From Mediterraneibacter agrestimuris (GTDB lineage Bacteria; Bacillota; Clostridia; Lachnospirales; Lachnospiraceae), in the NCBI RefSeq assembly GCF_943193195.1, contig NZ_CALPDG010000037.1, positions 1 through 37,087 of the forward strand: a DNA stretch of 37,087 nucleotides, in the 5' to 3' direction. Every line of letters starts with the position of its first letter. The first letter of the stretch is position 1. The position numbers and the translations under genes are program-made. This document shows positions 16,802 through 23,669 of the stretch, piece after piece. A model generated the notes under the pieces. The model was not told the DNA's origin and did no database searches. It saw only the letters and a program-made list of their open reading frames with translations.

Positions 16802-17119
16802 TTATCGAATGAGCCAACTATAATCCTTACGGCAATCTAAAATATAGTCAATATAAACCGTATCGTCTTGAATTTGATAGAGAACAAGATACCACTTTTC
16901 AATAAACATCTTGTGATATTTATTTGGTGTAATATATAGTTCCTCAAAAAACGGAAAACGCTGCGGCATCTGGCAAAGAGAACGCATAGCGGTCATAATT
17001 TCTTTCTTTTTTGCCGCCGCTGCTTCTTTATTTACCTGTGCCATAAAACGGATGTGCGTTCCCAACATTCGTTTCGCCCTGTCGGAAACAATGACTTTGT
17101 ATTTCTTGCTCTCTGCCAT
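16802..17119 (-). CDS. RelE/ParE-superfamily toxin
   Basis: A 105-residue toxin of a type II toxin-antitoxin pair. The order YKVIVSDRAKRMLGTHIRFMAQVNKEAA, then LCQMPQRFPFFEE, MFIEKWYLVLYQIQDDTVYIDYILDCRKDY matches the RelE/ParE fold: a helical hairpin followed by a beta sheet with a conserved Arg/Tyr near the end. Whether it is a ribosome-dependent nuclease (RelE) or gyrase poison (ParE) cannot be told. It begins 3 bp after the antitoxin stop codon and is therefore co-translated with it. Confidence 0.85.
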   Translation of the reverse strand: MAESKKYKVIVSDRAKRMLGTHIRFMAQVNKEAAAAKKKEIMTAMRSLCQMPQRFPFFEELYITPNKYHKMFIEKWYLVLYQIQDDTVYIDYILDCRKDYSWLIR

Positions 17120-17122
17120 ACA

Positions 17123-17389
17123 CTACACCTCTGCAATCACATCATCAAGGTAAGCATCCAGTTCATCAAGCGTACATCCAACTCTGCCTGCCATTCTATC
17201 CTCCTCAACCGCTAAGAGTTCTTCACGGAGCTTTAGCATTTTTTCTCTGCGGTTATAAGTTTCAATATCCATAACGACTAAATCCCCCTCGCCATTCTTG
17301 GTAAGGAAAACCGGTTCTGCGGTCTTTCTGCACATATCGGCAATCTCATTGTAATTCTGGCGGATTGCCGCGGATGGACGAATATTCAT
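17123..17389 (-). CDS. Phd/YefM-family antitoxin
   Basis: An 88-residue antitoxin. The N-terminal NIRPSAAIRQNYNEIADMCRKTAEPVFLTKNGEGDLVVMDIETY follows the Phd/YefM DNA-binding fold, and the acidic C-terminal half (LDELDAYLDDVIAEV) is the likely toxin-neutralising tail. It precedes the toxin gene, the usual order for autoregulated pairs. The ATG is preceded by AAGGAGG, and a near-consensus promoter lies 45 bp further upstream with an imperfect palindrome (GGTAGAATACTACTATCC on the minus strand) just past the -10, a plausible operator. Confidence 0.88.
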   Translation of the reverse strand: MNIRPSAAIRQNYNEIADMCRKTAEPVFLTKNGEGDLVVMDIETYNRREKMLKLREELLAVEEDRMAGRVGCTLDELDAYLDDVIAEV

Positions 17390-17433
17390 AACAAAACCTC
17401 CTTGTATTTATTGGATAGTAGTATTCTACCCAT

Positions 17434-17462
17434 ATTATACTCATTTCATACAATGCAGTCAA
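17434..17462 (-). promoter_or_regulatory. Promoter of the toxin-antitoxin operon
   Basis: On the minus strand TTGACT (17457-17462), 17-nt spacer, TATAAT (17434-17439). An imperfect palindrome at 17413-17430, directly downstream, is a candidate operator for the antitoxin complex. Confidence 0.8.
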
Positions 17463-17490
17463 TACGCACAGAAAAATTTACAAAGCTTTG

Positions 17491-17518
17491 AGCACCGTAG
17501 GTGTGAAAAGTAGCAACA
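17491..17518. repeat. Degenerate half of the 148-bp repeat family
   Basis: AGCACCGTAGGTGTGAAAAG followed by TAGCAACA closely resembles the minus-strand end of copy 1 (AGCACCCGTAGGGTGTGAAC then AGTAACA). Only this end is visible, so it looks like a decayed remnant or a solo terminus. Confidence 0.5.
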
Positions 17519-17563
17519 ATTCTGCCATTTTGACCGCGCCTTTATATCTCTGGCAATAACTTC

Positions 17564-17589
17564 TCCCCTGCCCCACACCAGGCAGGGGA
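17564..17589. terminator. GC-rich hairpin after mnmM
   Basis: TCCCCTGCC/GGCAGGGGA (17564-17572 with 17581-17589), a 9-bp perfect stem with an 8-nt loop, 18 bp past the mnmM stop codon. No U-tract follows on the minus strand, so it is terminator-like only. Confidence 0.5.
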
Positions 17590-17606
17590 ACAACTAAATA
17601 ATATAT

Positions 17607-18173
17607 TTACCGTAGCCGAATAATAAACACCGGCAGCGGCGGATCATTTTTCCGATTATAATAGCTGCTTACGATCACCAGCCATTTCTTTGTATCCAAA
17701 CCTTTGACAAATGCCAGCAATGCATCCCGTTCCTCATATCCAGTATCACCGCCGCTATAAATACACAAGTTCATCACACCGCCCACTTTTAACAGCTCCA
17801 GTCCCTGCCTCACTGCCGGCAGGCTCGTCTCTGCCCTGGTTGCAATCCGATGATCCCCTCCCGGAAGATACCCAAAATTAAACACGATTACTGCGACTTC
17901 TTCTCTCACATACTCCAGCATCCGTTCGTGTCCGCCGCAAATGAGTACGGCACGCTCTGACAAGCCTGCCTGCTCCAACCGCCGCCGGGTATTCGTCACA
18001 GCCTCTTCCTGTATATCGAATGCATATACTTTACCGTACTCTCCTGCCATACGGCACAAGAACTCGGTATCATTACCATTTCCTGCCGTCGCGTCTATAC
18101 AACAGTCATTCTCCTGAATATAATCTTTTAAAAAATGATGACAGAACTCTGTAATCTGATACTGCTTCCCCAT
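17607..18173 (-). CDS. mnmM: tRNA methyltransferase of the MnmM/YtqB family
   Basis: A SAM-dependent methyltransferase. In Bacillus subtilis the YtqB homologue (now MnmM) methylates nm5s2U34 to mnm5s2U34 in the tRNA wobble position. The 188-residue protein shows motif I IDATAGNGNDTEFLC, acidic ribose-binding loop YAFDIQEEA, motif IV VFNFGYLPGGDHRIATRAETS and C-terminal ISSYYNRKNDPPLPVFI-like segment, all characteristic of this family (earlier annotated as putative rRNA methylase). Two in-frame ATGs exist; the second (18171-18173) has GGGGGC about 8 nt upstream and aligns with the family N-terminus, so it is used. It lies about 65 bp downstream of larB. Confidence 0.85.
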   Translation of the reverse strand: MGKQYQITEFCHHFLKDYIQENDCCIDATAGNGNDTEFLCRMAGEYGKVYAFDIQEEAVTNTRRRLEQAGLSERAVLICGGHERMLEYVREEVAVIVFNFGYLPGGDHRIATRAETSLPAVRQGLELLKVGGVMNLCIYSGGDTGYEERDALLAFVKGLDTKKWLVIVSSYYNRKNDPPLPVFIIRLR

Positions 18174-18237
18174 TGATCTTGCCCCCATAAAACCTGCATA
18201 TTTGTGTTCGCCCCATTCAGCATTTAGCTATTAAAAT

Positions 18238-18987
18238 CTAAATGTTTTCCACTGCTAACCGATTAATCTGTGTCGCCATATACCCGGCGCCGTACCCGTT
18301 ATCAATATTCACTACAGCAATTCCGTTTGCGCAGGAATTCAACATCGTCAAAAGCGCAGATACTCCTCCGAAATTCGCCCCATACCCTACTGAAGTCGGA
18401 ACTGCAATAACCGGACGGCTCACCATGCCTCCGATCACACTTGCAAGGGCTCCCTCCATTCCGGCTACAGCTACAATGCAGTTCGCCTGTTGTATAGTTT
18501 CCAGTCTGGACATTAAACGATGTATGCCGCTGACTCCCACGTCATAAATCCGCTCCACATTTGCCCCGAAGAATTCCGCCGTCTGGGCAGCTTCTTCCGC
18601 CACTGCAATATCTGCCGTTCCTGCTGTACAAACCGCTATTTTCCCGACCCGTACTTTTTCTGTTTTTTCTATCTTCAATATATGAGACAAAGAGTCATAT
18701 ACGACATTCGGCAATTCCTTCCGAATAAATTCGTATTGTGACTCTGTTGCTCTTGTTCCCAGAACTTCTCCTTCTGTTTCGTATATTCTTTTATAAATAC
18801 TGAGTAAATGTTCATCTGCCTTGCCGCTGCAAAACACCACCTCTGCAAATCCGGTCCGGCGCTTTCTATCCGTGTCCACCTTTGCATATCCCATTTCCTC
18901 GTAATACCCTTGCCGCAATATAATTTCCGCTTCCTGCACCGATAACGCACCGGTTTGCACCTGTTCCAAAATCTGCTGTACACTCAT
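18238..18987 (-). CDS. larB: LarB-type pyridinium-3,5-biscarboxylic acid mononucleotide synthase
   Basis: LarB carboxylates and hydrolyses nicotinic acid adenine dinucleotide in the first step of nickel-pincer nucleotide synthesis, the cofactor of lactate racemase LarA and relatives. The C-terminal PurE-like domain is clear: VCTAGTADIAVAEEAA, YDVGVSGIHRL, VAVAGMEGALASVIGG, PVIAVPTSVGYGANFGG and NIDNGYGAG are the family hallmarks. Length is 250 aa, as usual. The ATG at 18987 with GGAG just upstream is preferred over an extension with weak signals. No larA, larC or larE is in the window, so the other steps must be encoded elsewhere. Confidence 0.92.
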   Translation of the reverse strand: MSVQQILEQVQTGALSVQEAEIILRQGYYEEMGYAKVDTDRKRRTGFAEVVFCSGKADEHLLSIYKRIYETEGEVLGTRATESQYEFIRKELPNVVYDSLSHILKIEKTEKVRVGKIAVCTAGTADIAVAEEAAQTAEFFGANVERIYDVGVSGIHRLMSRLETIQQANCIVAVAGMEGALASVIGGMVSRPVIAVPTSVGYGANFGGVSALLTMLNSCANGIAVVNIDNGYGAGYMATQINRLAVENI

Positions 18988-19016
18988 ACTTCTCCGTCCT
19001 TTCATCTTCAAAGTAC

Positions 19017-19025
19017 AGTATAGCA
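19017..19025 (-). promoter_or_regulatory. Extended -10 promoter of larB
   Basis: The minus strand reads TGCTATACT, an extended -10 (TGnTATACT) about 30 bp before the larB ATG. The -35 region is poor, which is common with extended -10 promoters. Confidence 0.5.
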
Positions 19026-19090
19026 TGTATTTCCAGTCCGGAAAATATGCATTTCAATTATTTCTTGGCACAAACTTTTGGAAACTACTA

Positions 19091-19119
19091 TTGTAACTTA
19101 CACAGGGAAACGATATAAT
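19091..19119 (+). promoter_or_regulatory. Promoter of the XRE/small-protein operon
   Basis: TTGTAA (19091-19096), 17-nt spacer, TATAAT (19114-19119). The predicted leader of about 115 nt contains two small hairpins, one being the palindrome TGTCAAA/TTTGACA at 19179-19196, possibly an operator for the regulator encoded next. Confidence 0.7.
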
Positions 19120-19240
19120 TAACCGCAAAGAGCAGTTTTTAAGCCCTGCAAAATCATTTTTACACGAAAAAAGGGCAATGTCAAAGGCTTTTGACAGACG
19201 AAAAATATATATTCATATACAATAAAGGAGAAGATTCAAG

Positions 19241-19822
19241 ATGGATATTGGATTACAAATCAAAAAATTTAGAGAACAGCAAAAAATTTCTCAAGAGGAA
19301 CTGGCTCTTAAAGTATTTGTTTCAAGACAAACAATTTCAAACTGGGAAACAAATAAAAGTTGTCCAGATGTTAAAAGTTTAATAATTCTATCCAATATCT
19401 TCAATGTATCTTTAGATAGTTTTGTAAAAGAAGATATAAAGGAGATGAGAGAAATTATTGAAAAAGAAACAATTAAAAAATTTAATGTAATGAGTTATGT
19501 TTTCCTTGCCGGATTGATAATCACAACTATAAGTGCTTATCCTTTATTTAGTATTGAAGGGTATATTGGAGTTATTATCTGGCTATGCTTGTTCGCTGTA
19601 ACACTATATACAGCAAATAAGATTGAAAAATTTAAAAAAAATCATAACATTCAAACTTATAAAGAAATTTTGGCATTTATTGATGGAAAACAATTAACTT
19701 ACGATGAAACACAACAAGAATTAGGAAAAAGAAATTATCAAACAATCATATTTGCATTTTTAGCAGGCGTAATCGCACTTATTATATGTATAATTGTAAT
19801 TTTTATTTTCCAATATTTTTAA
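19241..19822 (+). CDS. XRE-family regulator with C-terminal membrane helices
   Basis: A 193-residue protein with two parts. Residues 1-65 are a Cro/CI-type helix-turn-helix (IGLQIKKFREQQKISQEELA, then VSRQTISNWETNKSCPD). Residues about 84-190 contain three hydrophobic segments (SYVFLAGLIITTISAYPLF, IGVIIWLCLFAVTLY, IIFAFLAGVIALIICIIVIF) split by a charged linker. It is therefore a membrane-tethered DNA-binding protein, a type that usually responds to envelope or transporter signals. It is distinctly AT-rich compared with its neighbours, suggesting acquisition. It starts an operon with two very small genes. A good GGAG site precedes the ATG. Confidence 0.88.
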   Translation: MDIGLQIKKFREQQKISQEELALKVFVSRQTISNWETNKSCPDVKSLIILSNIFNVSLDSFVKEDIKEMREIIEKETIKKFNVMSYVFLAGLIITTISAYPLFSIEGYIGVIIWLCLFAVTLYTANKIEKFKKNHNIQTYKEILAFIDGKQLTYDETQQELGKRNYQTIIFAFLAGVIALIICIIVIFIFQYF

Positions 19823-19841
19823 ATTAAGAGGAGGAAGAAGC

Positions 19842-19952
19842 ATGGAATTTTGGATTATAATGATAGCTTTTATAGCTATGGGCGGAACTTGTTCATTAGC
19901 AGGTACATGGTGGGATAGAAAGAACAGAAATAACAAAGAAGAAGAGAAATAA
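19842..19952 (+). CDS. 36-residue single-helix membrane peptide
   Basis: A short gene with a strong ribosome binding site (GGAGGAAG, 5-6 nt before the ATG). It encodes a hydrophobic helix (FWIIMIAFIAMGG, continuing through TCSLAGTWW) and a very charged tail DRKNRNNKEEEK. This is the classic layout of bacterial small membrane proteins that bind a larger membrane partner, here probably the XRE protein encoded 19 bp upstream. No database family is recognised. The AT-rich codon use matches the preceding gene. Confidence 0.7.
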   Translation: MEFWIIMIAFIAMGGTCSLAGTWWDRKNRNNKEEEK

Positions 19953-20032
19953 TAAAATTTACATTTTATCCAATGTGATTAATTGAAAGGATATAATTAC
20001 AACGAAAAATTCATTTGTGTAAGGAGCAAAAA

Positions 20033-20203
20033 ATGTTTAATTCATTTTACAAAACAGTTGTTGTTGAGTGTTCATCTGGTGTAGAAAATATGGCAAAAGA
20101 AATTGAAAAAACAGCTGAAGAAATGTTAAAAAAAGGCAGTCATAAATTGGTCACTATGTCAATGGTTGGGACTGATAAAGCAATTTTAGTCTTTAAGCTG
20201 TAA
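20033..20203 (+). CDS. 56-residue hypothetical protein, possibly DUF4177-like
   Basis: The ATG at 20033 has AAGGAG 7 nt upstream; a TTG 18 nt earlier is less likely because it would overlap this site. The protein reads FYKTVVVECSS, then a helix with AKEIEKTAEEMLKKGSHKLV and a final strand DKAILVFKL. A strand-helix-strand order with a K-G-x-x-L-V turn and a closing IFK-like strand resembles small DUF4177-type proteins, but this is only pattern similarity. It is the last gene before the operon terminator. Function unknown. Confidence 0.65.
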   Translation: MFNSFYKTVVVECSSGVENMAKEIEKTAEEMLKKGSHKLVTMSMVGTDKAILVFKL

Positions 20204-20224
20204 TTTAACAGACTCATGACCTAC

Positions 20225-20272
20225 ATCCAAAGGGGCAGTCGGAACATTTCAGGACAGCCCCTTTGGATTTTA
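20225..20272 (+). terminator. Terminator of the XRE/small-protein operon
   Basis: A 12-bp perfect stem ATCCAAAGGGGC/GCCCCTTTGGAT (20225-20236 with 20257-20268) followed by TTTTAT. Confidence 0.9.
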
Positions 20273-20311
20273 TATCATTCAAGCAGCTGAACTTGTGTTG
20301 CCGGATTATAC

Positions 20312-20869
20312 TCATAAAACGCCAAGACCATCAAGCAAGGTTTTCAGACCGATCAGAATCAATATCACACCACCGCACAGCTCCGCCTTTGTGCGGTATC
20401 TACACCCGAAGACACTTCCGATTTTCACGCCAGCCGCAGAGCAGATAAATGTGACTGCACCAATAAAAGAAACTGCCGGGAGAATTGCCACTTTCAAGAA
20501 AGCAAACGACACTCCCACTGCCAATGCATCAATACTTGTTGCAACCGCTAGCAAAAACATTGATTTTACGTCCATAGAGGCATCTACCTCTTCTGCATCG
20601 CTTAATGCCTCTTTTATCATGCCTCCGCCGATGATTAACAGAAGAATAAAGGCAATCCAGTGTGCCACACTGGTAATCATGTCGGCAAAGAGACTTCCCA
20701 GCAAATATCCGATCAGCGGCATCATCGCCTGAAATCCTCCGAACCATATACCCGCAATACACATATGCTTTACCTTGATTTTCCCCAGCGACAAACCTTT
20801 ACAAACAGACACCGCAAAAGCGTCCATTGATAATCCCACTGCCAGCGCAAATAATTCTGTTAATCCCAT
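20312..20869 (-). CDS. mntP: Manganese efflux pump MntP
   Basis: Exports Mn2+ across the cytoplasmic membrane to prevent toxicity. The 185-residue protein has six helices and the two-fold pseudo-repeat of the family: [16 protein letters not shown] in the first half and [16 protein letters not shown] in the second, with the conserved metal-coordinating aspartates. Two upstream ATGs would add up to 13 residues, but the start at 20869 fits the family N-terminus ([17 protein letters not shown]). No yybP-ykoY manganese riboswitch was recognised upstream; instead a sigma-A-like promoter is seen at 20938-20965. Confidence 0.93.
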   Translation of the reverse strand: MGLTELFALAVGLSMDAFAVSVCKGLSLGKIKVKHMCIAGIWFGGFQAMMPLIGYLLGSLFADMITSVAHWIAFILLLIIGGGMIKEALSDAEEVDASMDVKSMFLLAVATSIDALAVGVSFAFLKVAILPAVSFIGAVTFICSAAGVKIGSVFGCRYRTKAELCGGVILILIGLKTLLDGLGVL

Positions 20870-20937
20870 ATCCTTCATCCTCTTTCTTATGTGATTATTT
20901 ATCGTCAATCCTCAACAGCGTATTTTCATGTTATAAG

Positions 20938-20965
20938 ATTCTAACATATAAAAAACATTTGTCAA
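20938..20965 (-). promoter_or_regulatory. Promoter of mntP
   Basis: On the minus strand TTGACA (20960-20965), 16-nt spacer, TAGAAT (20938-20943). The -10 is flanked by a small palindrome ATGTTA/TAACAT (20928-20947), which could be an operator. Confidence 0.65.
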
Positions 20966-20971
20966 GAAATA

Positions 20972-21003
20972 GTAACCGTTCAGCCTTTCGGCTGCACTGT
21001 TAC
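20972..21003. repeat. Short GTAAC...GTTAC hairpin of the repeat family
   Basis: GTAACCGTTCAGCC, loop TTTC, GGCTGCACTGTTAC: an imperfect inverted repeat with the same GTAACnGTTCAGC termini as the 194-bp element at 27795-27988. It looks like a minimal member made of the two ends joined. Confidence 0.6.
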
Positions 21004-21022
21004 AAGAAATATTACTTTCCTC

Positions 21023-21051
21023 TTGCACTCTTTCAGATAAAGGATTATACT
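21023..21051 (+). promoter_or_regulatory. Promoter of the ribU transcript
   Basis: TTGCAC (21023-21028), 17-nt spacer, TATACT (21046-21051). Transcription would start about 12 bp before the FMN aptamer. Confidence 0.75.
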
Positions 21052-21070
21052 AGAAACTATAAAAGAATAA

Positions 21071-21212
21071 ATCTTCGGGGTCGGGTGTAATTCCCAACCG
21101 GCGGTATAGTCCGCGACCCGCTTATAGATATATCAATATATAAGCGGCTGAACCGGTGACATCACAACGATGAATTCCGGTACCGACAGTAAAGTCTGGA
21201 TGGTAGAAGAAT
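21071..21212 (+). ncRNA. FMN riboswitch (RFN element)
   Basis: The aptamer shows the conserved RFN blocks in order: ATCTTCGGGGTCGGGTG, CCAACCGGCGGTATAGTCC, GCGACCCG, a variable stem at about 21120-21147, CTGAACCGGTGACAT, CCGGTACCGACAGTAAAGTC and TGGATGGTAGAAGA. The outer stem P1 closes with CTTC/GAAG. FMN binding should favour the downstream terminator at 21243-21271 and switch off the riboflavin transporter gene ribU. Confidence 0.95.
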
Positions 21213-21242
21213 TTGATGTGGCAGCGTATAGTGAAAGTGAGT

Positions 21243-21271
21243 CCCCGGATTTTTGAATCCGGGGTATTTTT
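21243..21271 (+). terminator. Expression-platform terminator of the FMN riboswitch
   Basis: CCCCGGATT/AATCCGGGG (21243-21251 with 21256-21264), 4-nt loop, then TATTTTTA. It lies about 30 nt after the aptamer and 146 bp before the ribU start, as expected for transcription-attenuation control. Confidence 0.88.
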
Positions 21272-21416
21272 ATGCTACGGCAAATGCAGAATTGTACGAT
21301 ATGATAAAAGCAGGACTGTCTATCGCACATAACATTTCACTATAAAGGCGCCGCTGCATGAATTTCCATGAAGATTTTCTTTCTTTTAAAATTTATTTTA
21401 TAGGGAGAGATGAAAC

Positions 21417-22043
21417 ATGAGTACTCAATCAAACACAGTTACAAGAACACAATCACGGATCAGTGTCCGCACCCTCGTCAACATTGCAATGCTGGCGGCG
21501 ATTTCCATTATTTTAATGCTATTTGAAATCCCGCTTCCGTTTGCACCCAGCTTCTATGAAATTGACTTCAGTGAAGTTCCTGTTCTGATAGGGGCGTTTG
21601 CCATGGGTCCGGCAGCAGGCGCGGCAATTGAGCTGGTGAAGATTCTTCTGAACTTTGTTGTTACTGGAACCGATACCGCAGGAGTTGGTGAACTGGCAAA
21701 CTTTATCATCGGCTGTTCCCTCTGCGTTCCGGCGGCAATGATTTATAAAAGACACAAAACAAGAAAAGGCGCCTTGATCGGTATGGGTGTTGGAACTGCC
21801 GCTATGGTAGCGATCGGCTGTTTCGTCAATGCATATGTGGTACTTCCCGTATATGCAAAGGCATTTGGAATGCCGATGGACGCACTGATTCAGATGGGAA
21901 CTGTTGTAAATCCGAATATTACAAATCTGACAGGATTTATTATGTTTGCAGTAGCTCCGTTCAATCTATTAAAAGCAACACTCGTATCACTAGTGGTACT
22001 TCTGATCTACAAAAAAATCAGTCCGATCTTCAAAATGAAATAA
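21417..22043 (+). CDS. ribU: Riboflavin ECF transporter S component RibU
   Basis: Substrate-binding membrane subunit that captures riboflavin and works with a shared EcfA/A'/T energising module (not encoded here). The 208-residue protein has about six helices; the N-terminal block NIAMLAAISIILMLFEIPLPFAPSFYEIDFSEVPVLIGAFAMGP with the F-Y-E-I-D-F-S-E-V-P motif is characteristic of RibU. The FMN riboswitch directly upstream independently supports the substrate. The ATG at 21417 has AGGGAGA 8 nt upstream. A shared bidirectional terminator follows. Confidence 0.94.
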   Translation: MSTQSNTVTRTQSRISVRTLVNIAMLAAISIILMLFEIPLPFAPSFYEIDFSEVPVLIGAFAMGPAAGAAIELVKILLNFVVTGTDTAGVGELANFIIGCSLCVPAAMIYKRHKTRKGALIGMGVGTAAMVAIGCFVNAYVVLPVYAKAFGMPMDALIQMGTVVNPNITNLTGFIMFAVAPFNLLKATLVSLVVLLIYKKISPIFKMK

Positions 22044-22047
22044 TTAT

Positions 22048-22097
22048 AAAAAAACGTCCATGCGCAAGTATTCATTCCGTGACATGGACGTTTTTTT
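22048..22097. terminator. Bidirectional terminator between ribU and the MATE gene
   Basis: A perfect 15-bp stem AAAAAAACGTCCATG/CATGGACGTTTTTTT (22048-22062 with 22083-22097). A-run and T-run on both sides let it stop transcripts from either strand. It abuts the MATE stop codon. Confidence 0.93.
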
Positions 22098-23459
22098 CTA
22101 TATATTTGGTTTCTTTAAAATCCGTTTTTTCTTATACATATAATAAATAATAAACAACGCTGCCGTCACTATCCATGTAATCGGATAGCTGTAAATGATC
22201 ATCTCGATCGTTGGAGCAAAATGCAGTGTTCCCGCGATCCACACCAGTCTCAGTACGCACACGCCGCCCAGCGTAATCACTGTCGGGATCAGCACATCGC
22301 CCATCCCGCGCAAAGCGCCGGAAAGTACTTCGATAAACACATAGAAAACATAGCACGGCGTAATCAACGCCAGCATTTCCGAGCCGATCCGGACAACTTC
22401 CGCATCCTGTGTAAACAGACGGAACAATGGAACCTTTGCCATGATCAAAAACACTGCCGTAATAATAGAAATCAGAAGCGCCATGCCAAGACAAATATTG
22501 ACGCTCTTATTCACTCGATCATATCTACGCGCCCCATAATTCTGCCCCACAAATGTAGTGATCGAAATTCCGATCGCACTGATAATCATCCAATAAAGCG
22601 CATCCAGCTTGCCGTATGCCGACCATGCGGCAACAGTATCTGTTCCAAAGGCATTCAGCGCTGTCTGGATGATTACATTAGAAATGTTGTACATAACAGA
22701 CTGAAACCCGGTAGGAAGCCCGATTGCAAGCTGATGTTTCAAAACATTTTTATAAAGACGTATCTGCCGCAGCTTCAACGTCAGAATATCATCAGACTTC
22801 ATAAGTTTATACGAAACAAGAACGGCGCTGACCGCCTGTGAGATCAGTGTTGCATAGGCAACTCCCACCACCCCCATATGGAATACAATCACCAGTAAAA
22901 GATCCAGCAAAATATTGACAAAGCAGCATACGATCAAATAATAAAGAGGTCGTTTGGAGTCTCCCACCGCACGCAGAATGCTGGAACCAATATTAAAAAT
23001 AAATACAAATAAAATACCGGCAAAATAAATCCTCAGATATAATATGGAATCAGTAAGCAATTCCGCCGGGGTATTCATCCATCTTAAAAATGACGGAGCC
23101 AGTATCAGCCCTATAGCTGAAATTACAATACTTCCTATAATAGAAAATGCATATGCCGTATGCAGGCTCTCCCCTACCGATCGCTCATCCCTTGCGCCAA
23201 AATATTGAGCAATTACGACAGCAGCACCGGAAGAAAGTCCGGTGAAAAATCCAACCACAAGATTCACAATCTGAGCTGCAGAACCACCTACGCTGGCAAG
23301 CGCTTCCTTTCCTACAAACTGTCCTACGATCACGGTATCTATTGTATTGTACAATTGTTGAAAAAATGTTCCAAATACGATTGGAATGAAAAAGAGCAGC
23401 AACTGTTTCCAGATAATTCCCTCTGTAATCTGATTTGTCTTTTGAATGTTCTGTTTCAT
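22098..23459 (-). CDS. MATE-family efflux transporter
   Basis: A 453-residue antiporter with 12 helices in two homologous halves. It shows ITEGIIWKQLLLFFIPIVFGTFFQQLYNTIDTVIVG at the start, GSAAQIVNLVVGFFTGLSSG, and in the second half GLPTGFQSVMYNISNVIIQ and FVGQNYGARRYDR, which are usual for NorM/DinF-like MATE proteins of Clostridia. It probably exports cationic compounds with Na+ or H+ exchange; substrates are not predictable. A GAGGGG site precedes the ATG. It stands alone, ending at the bidirectional terminator shared with ribU. Confidence 0.93.
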   Translation of the reverse strand: MKQNIQKTNQITEGIIWKQLLLFFIPIVFGTFFQQLYNTIDTVIVGQFVGKEALASVGGSAAQIVNLVVGFFTGLSSGAAVVIAQYFGARDERSVGESLHTAYAFSIIGSIVISAIGLILAPSFLRWMNTPAELLTDSILYLRIYFAGILFVFIFNIGSSILRAVGDSKRPLYYLIVCCFVNILLDLLLVIVFHMGVVGVAYATLISQAVSAVLVSYKLMKSDDILTLKLRQIRLYKNVLKHQLAIGLPTGFQSVMYNISNVIIQTALNAFGTDTVAAWSAYGKLDALYWMIISAIGISITTFVGQNYGARRYDRVNKSVNICLGMALLISIITAVFLIMAKVPLFRLFTQDAEVVRIGSEMLALITPCYVFYVFIEVLSGALRGMGDVLIPTVITLGGVCVLRLVWIAGTLHFAPTIEMIIYSYPITWIVTAALFIIYYMYKKKRILKKPNI

Positions 23460-23575
23460 ATCTATCCCCTCAAGAACGCCTTAATAAATCTAATATATCA
23501 TCTAAATATTGGAAAGTAAATATGATAATCTGTTTACTAAACATTATTTCCAACGTAACATTTCTTATTTTATTT

Positions 23576-23652
23576 TTAATATTTTCGTAATATTTGTAAT
23601 AAATACAAAGTTTTTGAATATACTTTATAAAAATCAGTTAATATTTTCGTAA
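23576..23652. repeat. Pair of 15-bp direct repeats upstream of the SleB-domain gene
   Basis: TTAATATTTTCGTAA occurs exactly at 23576-23590 and 23638-23652, a 62-bp period. The second copy ends 3 bp before the GGAGG ribosome binding site. Between them is a weak promoter candidate (TTGTAA at 23594, 19-nt spacer, TATACT at 23619). The repeats may be operators flanking the start of transcription. Confidence 0.55.
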
Positions 23653-23669
23653 AATGGAGGTTGTATATT

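Noticed and set aside
12700-17600. Site-specific island integrated at the ssrA 3' end
   Set aside because: No second copy of the ssrA 3' end (GGGTTCGATTCCCGCCAGG) and no integrase were seen in this interval.
20870-21010. yybP-ykoY manganese riboswitch before mntP
   Set aside because: The conserved aptamer loops are not present; a plain promoter and a short repeat-family hairpin explain the region.
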